A stretch of DNA of 30,908 nt from a virus. The stretch is taken from positions 1-30,908 of the IMG/VR virus record IMGVR_UViG_3300047316_000179; one strand, written 5' to 3'. Of this stretch, positions 28,404 to 30,908 are shown one piece after another. Every line of letters begins with the position of its first letter. Positions within the stretch are counted from its first letter, which is position 1. The notes beneath the pieces are model-generated. The model made no database searches and had not been told where the DNA came from. It saw only the letters and a list, made by a program, of their open reading frames with translations. A program made the position numbers and the translations under genes.

Positions 28404-29774
28404 ATGTCGCAAGTATCTTTCAAGGAAATACTGGGCTTCACCATGTTAAGTGGCGTTCCCTGTATTGATCCGGCGCAAGTCAAGTTTATCGACAATTACA
28501 ACGTGCGTGATGCTTTCGCACCGGATACTGATGAGAGTGACGCGCAACTGGCCGCGAACATGACAGAAAACGGCTACATTGCGGACAAGCCCATTACCGT
28601 TCGGGTTGTCGGCAATGTGGCGTACGTCATTGCGGGCCATCGGCGCGTCGCGGCGGCCAATTGGGTTAATCTGCAAGCCCAAATCGCCAACGGAAAGCGC
28701 GGCAAGCGGGACAATCGCCCGATACGCGGCATCACGTTCATTCCGGAAGCGGTAATGGCAAACGGCGAAGTCCGCAGTCCGGTTGAAATGTCGTACGACC
28801 TGGAATTGTCCAATACCGGCAAGCCCCTCTCGCCAAACGAGCGCGGCGCGAACATTCTGAAGCTTCGCGCCATGGGCGAAACCGACGAAACGATTGCGAA
28901 ACGTCTCGGCATCGGTACTCGTTGGGTTATCGATCTGGCGAAGCTTGGCCGCGCCAATCCTCGTTTGAAGGCTTTGGTAAAGGCTGGCGTCGTACCGCCG
29001 TCCACTGCGGTTAATCTTGTCCGCGCCCATGGCGAGGATAAGGGCACTGCAATCGCGGAAACGGCCGTCGCAATCGCCAAAGCGGAAGGAAAGGGAAAAG
29101 CTACCGGCAAGCATGTCTCCAAGGCCGAAGTGAAGCATGGTGTCGCGGCCAAGGTCGGAGAGAAAAACAAGAAAGGCGCGGACACTCGCGCTACCTCCAA
29201 GGTTGTGACCGTGACCGTCGCGCCAGCCGTTTCCAAAACGGACAAGTCCGGCGTGACTGTTTCCACGCTCGCAGGACCGTTCAAGCTTGGAAAAGACTTG
29301 ACGGAATGCGCCATCTTTGACGCGAACGGAGCGGAGTTGTGCGAGGTCGCGGACGTGGGCATGGCAAAGGCCGTGCTTCAATTGTTGATGCTAGGGTGGG
29401 GCGTACTGAAGGGAACGCCAGCCGTTGCGCCAGCCGTCGCGCCGACCGTCGCGCCTACCGTGGTCAAGCCTGCCCGTACCGTCCCCGTCCCCGATGCCGC
29501 TGCAATCGCGGCAGCGGAAGCGGAAGCGGAAGCTTTGGCCAGTGCCAAGGCAGAGAGGCAGGCAGCGGCACGGGCACGCGTCGCGGCGCAAGTCAAAGCG
29601 GATGACGCGAAGCGGATAGCCGCTGCCAAGGCAAACCTTGCGGCTATCGCGGCAATGGCGAAGCCTGCGCCAGCCGTCGCGAAGTCCCGCGCGAAGTCCC
29701 GCGCGACCGTCGCGGAAGTCTTGGCAGTGGTCTCCAAGGCAAACGGTCGGGCCAAGCCTGCCGCGCGCAAGTAA
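28404..29774 (+). CDS. ParB-like DNA-binding protein 2 (Ala/Lys-rich C-terminus)
   Basis: A 456-residue protein; CGGAG lies 10 nt before the chosen ATG (MSQVSFKEILGFTMLSGVPC). Residues ~25-115 form a ParB-type domain with FIDNYNVRDAFAPDTD, ESDAQLAANMTENGYI and VIAGHRRVAAANW. A ParB-like helix-turn-helix follows (LSPNERGANILKLRAMGETD, ETIAKRLGIGTRWVIDLAKL). The C-terminal half is Ala/Val/Pro/Lys-rich and low-complexity. It is only distantly like ParB-like protein 1. No ParA is near. Promoter P4 and three palindrome copies lie directly upstream, and a strong terminator follows. The DNA-binding role is well supported, the cellular job is not. Confidence 0.8.
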   Translation: MSQVSFKEILGFTMLSGVPCIDPAQVKFIDNYNVRDAFAPDTDESDAQLAANMTENGYIADKPITVRVVGNVAYVIAGHRRVAAANWVNLQAQIANGKRGKRDNRPIRGITFIPEAVMANGEVRSPVEMSYDLELSNTGKPLSPNERGANILKLRAMGETDETIAKRLGIGTRWVIDLAKLGRANPRLKALVKAGVVPPSTAVNLVRAHGEDKGTAIAETAVAIAKAEGKGKATGKHVSKAEVKHGVAAKVGEKNKKGADTRATSKVVTVTVAPAVSKTDKSGVTVSTLAGPFKLGKDLTECAIFDANGAELCEVADVGMAKAVLQLLMLGWGVLKGTPAVAPAVAPTVAPTVVKPARTVPVPDAAAIAAAEAEAEALASAKAERQAAARARVAAQVKADDAKRIAAAKANLAAIAAMAKPAPAVAKSRAKSRATVAEVLAVVSKANGRAKPAARK

Positions 29775-29787
29775 CATCAAGTCTACT

Positions 29788-29821
29788 AACCCGCCGATTG
29801 CTACAATCGGCGGGTTTTCTT
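29788..29821 (+). terminator. Terminator after ParB-like gene 2
   Basis: AACCCGCCGATTG / CAATCGGCGGGTT with a 3-base loop, then TTCTTTTC. Strong intrinsic terminator. Confidence 0.9.
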
Positions 29822-29844
29822 TTCTTCATTTTGGAGTGTTCGCG

Positions 29845-30054
29845 ATGCTTGAACTAATCACGTCCAAGGTTATTCGGAACGGTGCCGAAGTACTTGAGCT
29901 ATACCGCGTCGCAGGATATCGCGGCGCGACGGAGTGCTACCGGCTGATATGGGCGGACGCGGTACCGCAGCGTGGCCGCAAGGCGCGACTGTTAGACGTG
30001 AAAGACTTCCCGCGCGCCGACCGCGCGGTACTCGTTTTCAACAAGGCGCGCTGA
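29845..30054 (+). CDS. Small phage protein (69 residues)
   Basis: Starts MLELITSKVIRNGAEVLELY after TTGGAG. Alpha/beta with YRVAGYRGATECYRLIWADA and a basic end (RADRAVLVFNKAR). It lies just beyond the terminator of the ParB-like gene; expression would need read-through or its own promoter. Function unknown. Confidence 0.55.
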   Translation: MLELITSKVIRNGAEVLELYRVAGYRGATECYRLIWADAVPQRGRKARLLDVKDFPRADRAVLVFNKAR

Positions 30055-30055
30055 T

Positions 30056-30202
30056 ATGGCTCAGATATCCCCGCTTTGCTTCGCACTGGTCGCGCTGTTC
30101 TCGTTTGCATGGTGCGGCGGAATTGCTGCGATCTACGCGTACTGCATGGGCGTTCCGTCGCGTCGCATACGCGCCACCATGCGACGCGCCAGCCGTCGCT
30201 AG
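30056..30202 (+). CDS. Small membrane protein (48 residues)
   Basis: An ATG one base after the previous stop opens a 48-codon frame: MAQISPLCFALVALFSFAWC, GGIAAIYAYCM, then a strongly basic end (PSRRIRATMRRASRR). One transmembrane helix with a cationic tail, positive side inside. No family known. It ends just before two tandem terminators. Coding is supported by tight spacing and the clean membrane-helix pattern. Confidence 0.5.
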   Translation: MAQISPLCFALVALFSFAWCGGIAAIYAYCMGVPSRRIRATMRRASRR

Positions 30203-30220
30203 GCTGGCCAGTCACCTCTA

Positions 30221-30258
30221 AGCCCGTCGCTCCGATCGGAGCGGCGGGCTTTCTTTTT
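30221..30258 (+). terminator. Terminator after the 48-residue gene
   Basis: Stem of ~14 bp AGCCCGTCGCTCC / GGAGCGGCGGGCT, then TTCTTTTT. Confidence 0.85.
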
Positions 30259-30272
30259 GTCCGCAGTCTGCC

Positions 30273-30308
30273 AAGCCCGCCGCGTCCTAGGGATGCGGCG
30301 GGCTTTCT
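30273..30308 (+). terminator. Second tandem terminator
   Basis: AAGCCCGCCGC / GCGGCGGGCTT with an 11-base loop, then TCTTG. Backs up the terminator before it. Confidence 0.75.
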
Positions 30309-30331
30309 TGTGCCCATTTGCCAGCCGTCCT

Positions 30332-30408
30332 AGGGGGCGTACAGGCGGGCTGGCAGGGAGGGCGCTACCCTAGTAGCGGGCTGGCCAGCCGTGGCGTGTA
30401 CGCCCCCT
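30332..30408. other. Structured GC-rich element 2
   Basis: Outer inverted repeat AGGGGGCGTACA / TGTACGCCCCCT (12 bp). Inside it, CGCTAC-CCTA-GTAGCG and GGCTGGCCAGCC form two hairpins. Looks like a folded RNA or a DNA recognition structure. Lies after the tandem terminators. Confidence 0.55.
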
Positions 30409-30705
30409 TGCAGCGCCCGCATGGCCGTGCCGCCTATTCTCACGTTATGGGATTTGTCTCATGGGCAGAGAATGCCCGTAGACGGCGCGCGCGACCGTGC
30501 CCGCTAGGGTACTGACCGTGGAACGCTCGCGCCGCTGGTACCCCGTTGCAGCGCCCGCGCGGGGTATCACACAAGCGTAACATATGCGTACGTGTAATGG
30601 TGCGACATGCTGGCCACATGATACCGCATGGTTGCCACATGCCAGCCGTTGCATTGTTGCAATGGAAGTACCTTTCGAATGGTGCGACTGTGCAATGGTA
30701 TGTTT
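30409..30705. other. Region without a convincing gene
   Basis: Rises from GC-rich to more A+T-rich DNA. The phrase TTGCAGCGCCCGC occurs twice (30408 and 30545), and ATGGT/CCACATG words repeat. The only frames here are short and lack ribosome sites. Confidence 0.5.
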
Positions 30706-30757
30706 GTATATACGATTGTCTGTACATACGTTTATGCGTACTCACAATCGTATATAC
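30706..30757. repeat. 14-bp perfect inverted repeat
   Basis: GTATATACGATTGT (30706) and ACAATCGTATATAC (30744) around a 24-base loop in A+T-richer DNA. Could be an operator, an origin dyad or part of a packaging site near the genome end. Confidence 0.75.
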
Positions 30758-30779
30758 GCGCGATTGAGTCGCGAGCGCA

Positions 30780-30908
30780 ATGGTCAATTGGTGGGCTATC
30801 GCAATGAACACGGAGGGGGTATCAGCAGGCTGGCGCAACGGTTATCTGTTACGCTGGCGTGATGGGGTCCCATTCCGGGGTCGTATCGAGGGTGGGAGGC
30901 CGCAGAGG
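30780..30908 (+). CDS. Possible gene start, cut by window end
   Basis: An open frame runs from ATG 30780 to the window edge: MVNWWAIAMNTEGVSAGWRN, GYLLRWRDGVPFRG and so on. A second ATG (MNTEGVS) is 24 bases later. No convincing ribosome site. It could be the start of the next gene (right of the window) or chance. Confidence 0.25.
   Translation, partial: MVNWWAIAMNTEGVSAGWRNGYLLRWRDGVPFRGRIEGGRPQR

Noticed and set aside
28446-29381. Minus-strand frames of 260-311 residues opposite ParB-like gene 2
   Set aside because: Mirror frames of a GC-rich gene; no domains and no ribosome sites, while the + frame has clear ParB motifs.
1-30908. tRNA genes, integrase and attachment sites
   Set aside because: No cloverleaf-like pattern or recombinase motifs were noticed; a dedicated search would be needed to exclude a tRNA fully.

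Overview
The window looks like roughly two thirds of a tailed-phage (or prophage) genome, by eye 55-60 % G+C. The left block holds siphovirus tail-tip genes, and the rest is dense, short, overlapping genes of phage type. Two encoded proteins carry PEP-CTERM sorting tails, so the host is probably a Gram-negative bacterium with an exosortase. An alphaproteobacterium is my best guess from the GTA-like tail genes and PEP-CTERM use, but this is inference. No tRNA, rRNA, integrase, terminase, endolysin or CRISPR array was recognised.

Layout. (1) 1-12.5 kb, + strand: late tail genes. They are a large tail protein cut by the window edge, a DUF2163/BR0599-type hub protein, two small coupled proteins, a 1262-residue tail-tip protein ending in Ala/Gly-rich repeats, two tandem paralogous SPRY-containing fibres, and a small fibre-like protein. 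(2) 12.5-15.4 kb, + strand: a probable Acb2/Tad1-type anti-defence protein, a conserved neighbour, a one-helix membrane protein, a coiled-coil protein, and two secreted PEP-CTERM proteins. A bidirectional terminator at 15.43 kb closes the block. (3) 22.6 to 15.46 kb, - strand: small phage proteins, a papain/C39-like protein, a ParB-like protein, a DNA-methyltransferase-like protein and a beta-helix protein. (4) 22.95-27.8 kb, + strand: about 19 small genes, many overlapping by ATGA or TGATG. They include zinc-ribbon proteins, a winged-helix protein and an Imm-type superinfection-immunity protein. (5) 28.3-30.2 kb, + strand: a second ParB-like protein and two small genes, followed by tandem terminators and a structured, mostly non-coding end.

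The most striking feature is a 13-bp palindrome, GGAAGTNACTTCC. I found 34 copies (33 with the intact 11-bp core GAAGTNACTTC and one variant), from 1.48 to 28.27 kb, inside genes and between them. Many sit exactly on stop or start codons. Chance would give well under one copy. Five nearly identical promoters (TTGACA, 17-bp conserved spacer, -10 box) head the early units, and each has copies of the palindrome close by. Two long non-coding arms bracket the + early cassette (22.60-22.93 and 27.82-28.20 kb). They share iterated CGTAGTGGCGGACTGGGT repeats, CG-rich palindromic DNA, a shared CTTTTCCGT box, then palindrome and promoter. Palindromes, promoter family, duplicated arms, the two ParB-like proteins without a visible ParA, and the winged-helix protein could be parts of one phage-wide regulatory or DNA-organising system. 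That link is inference.
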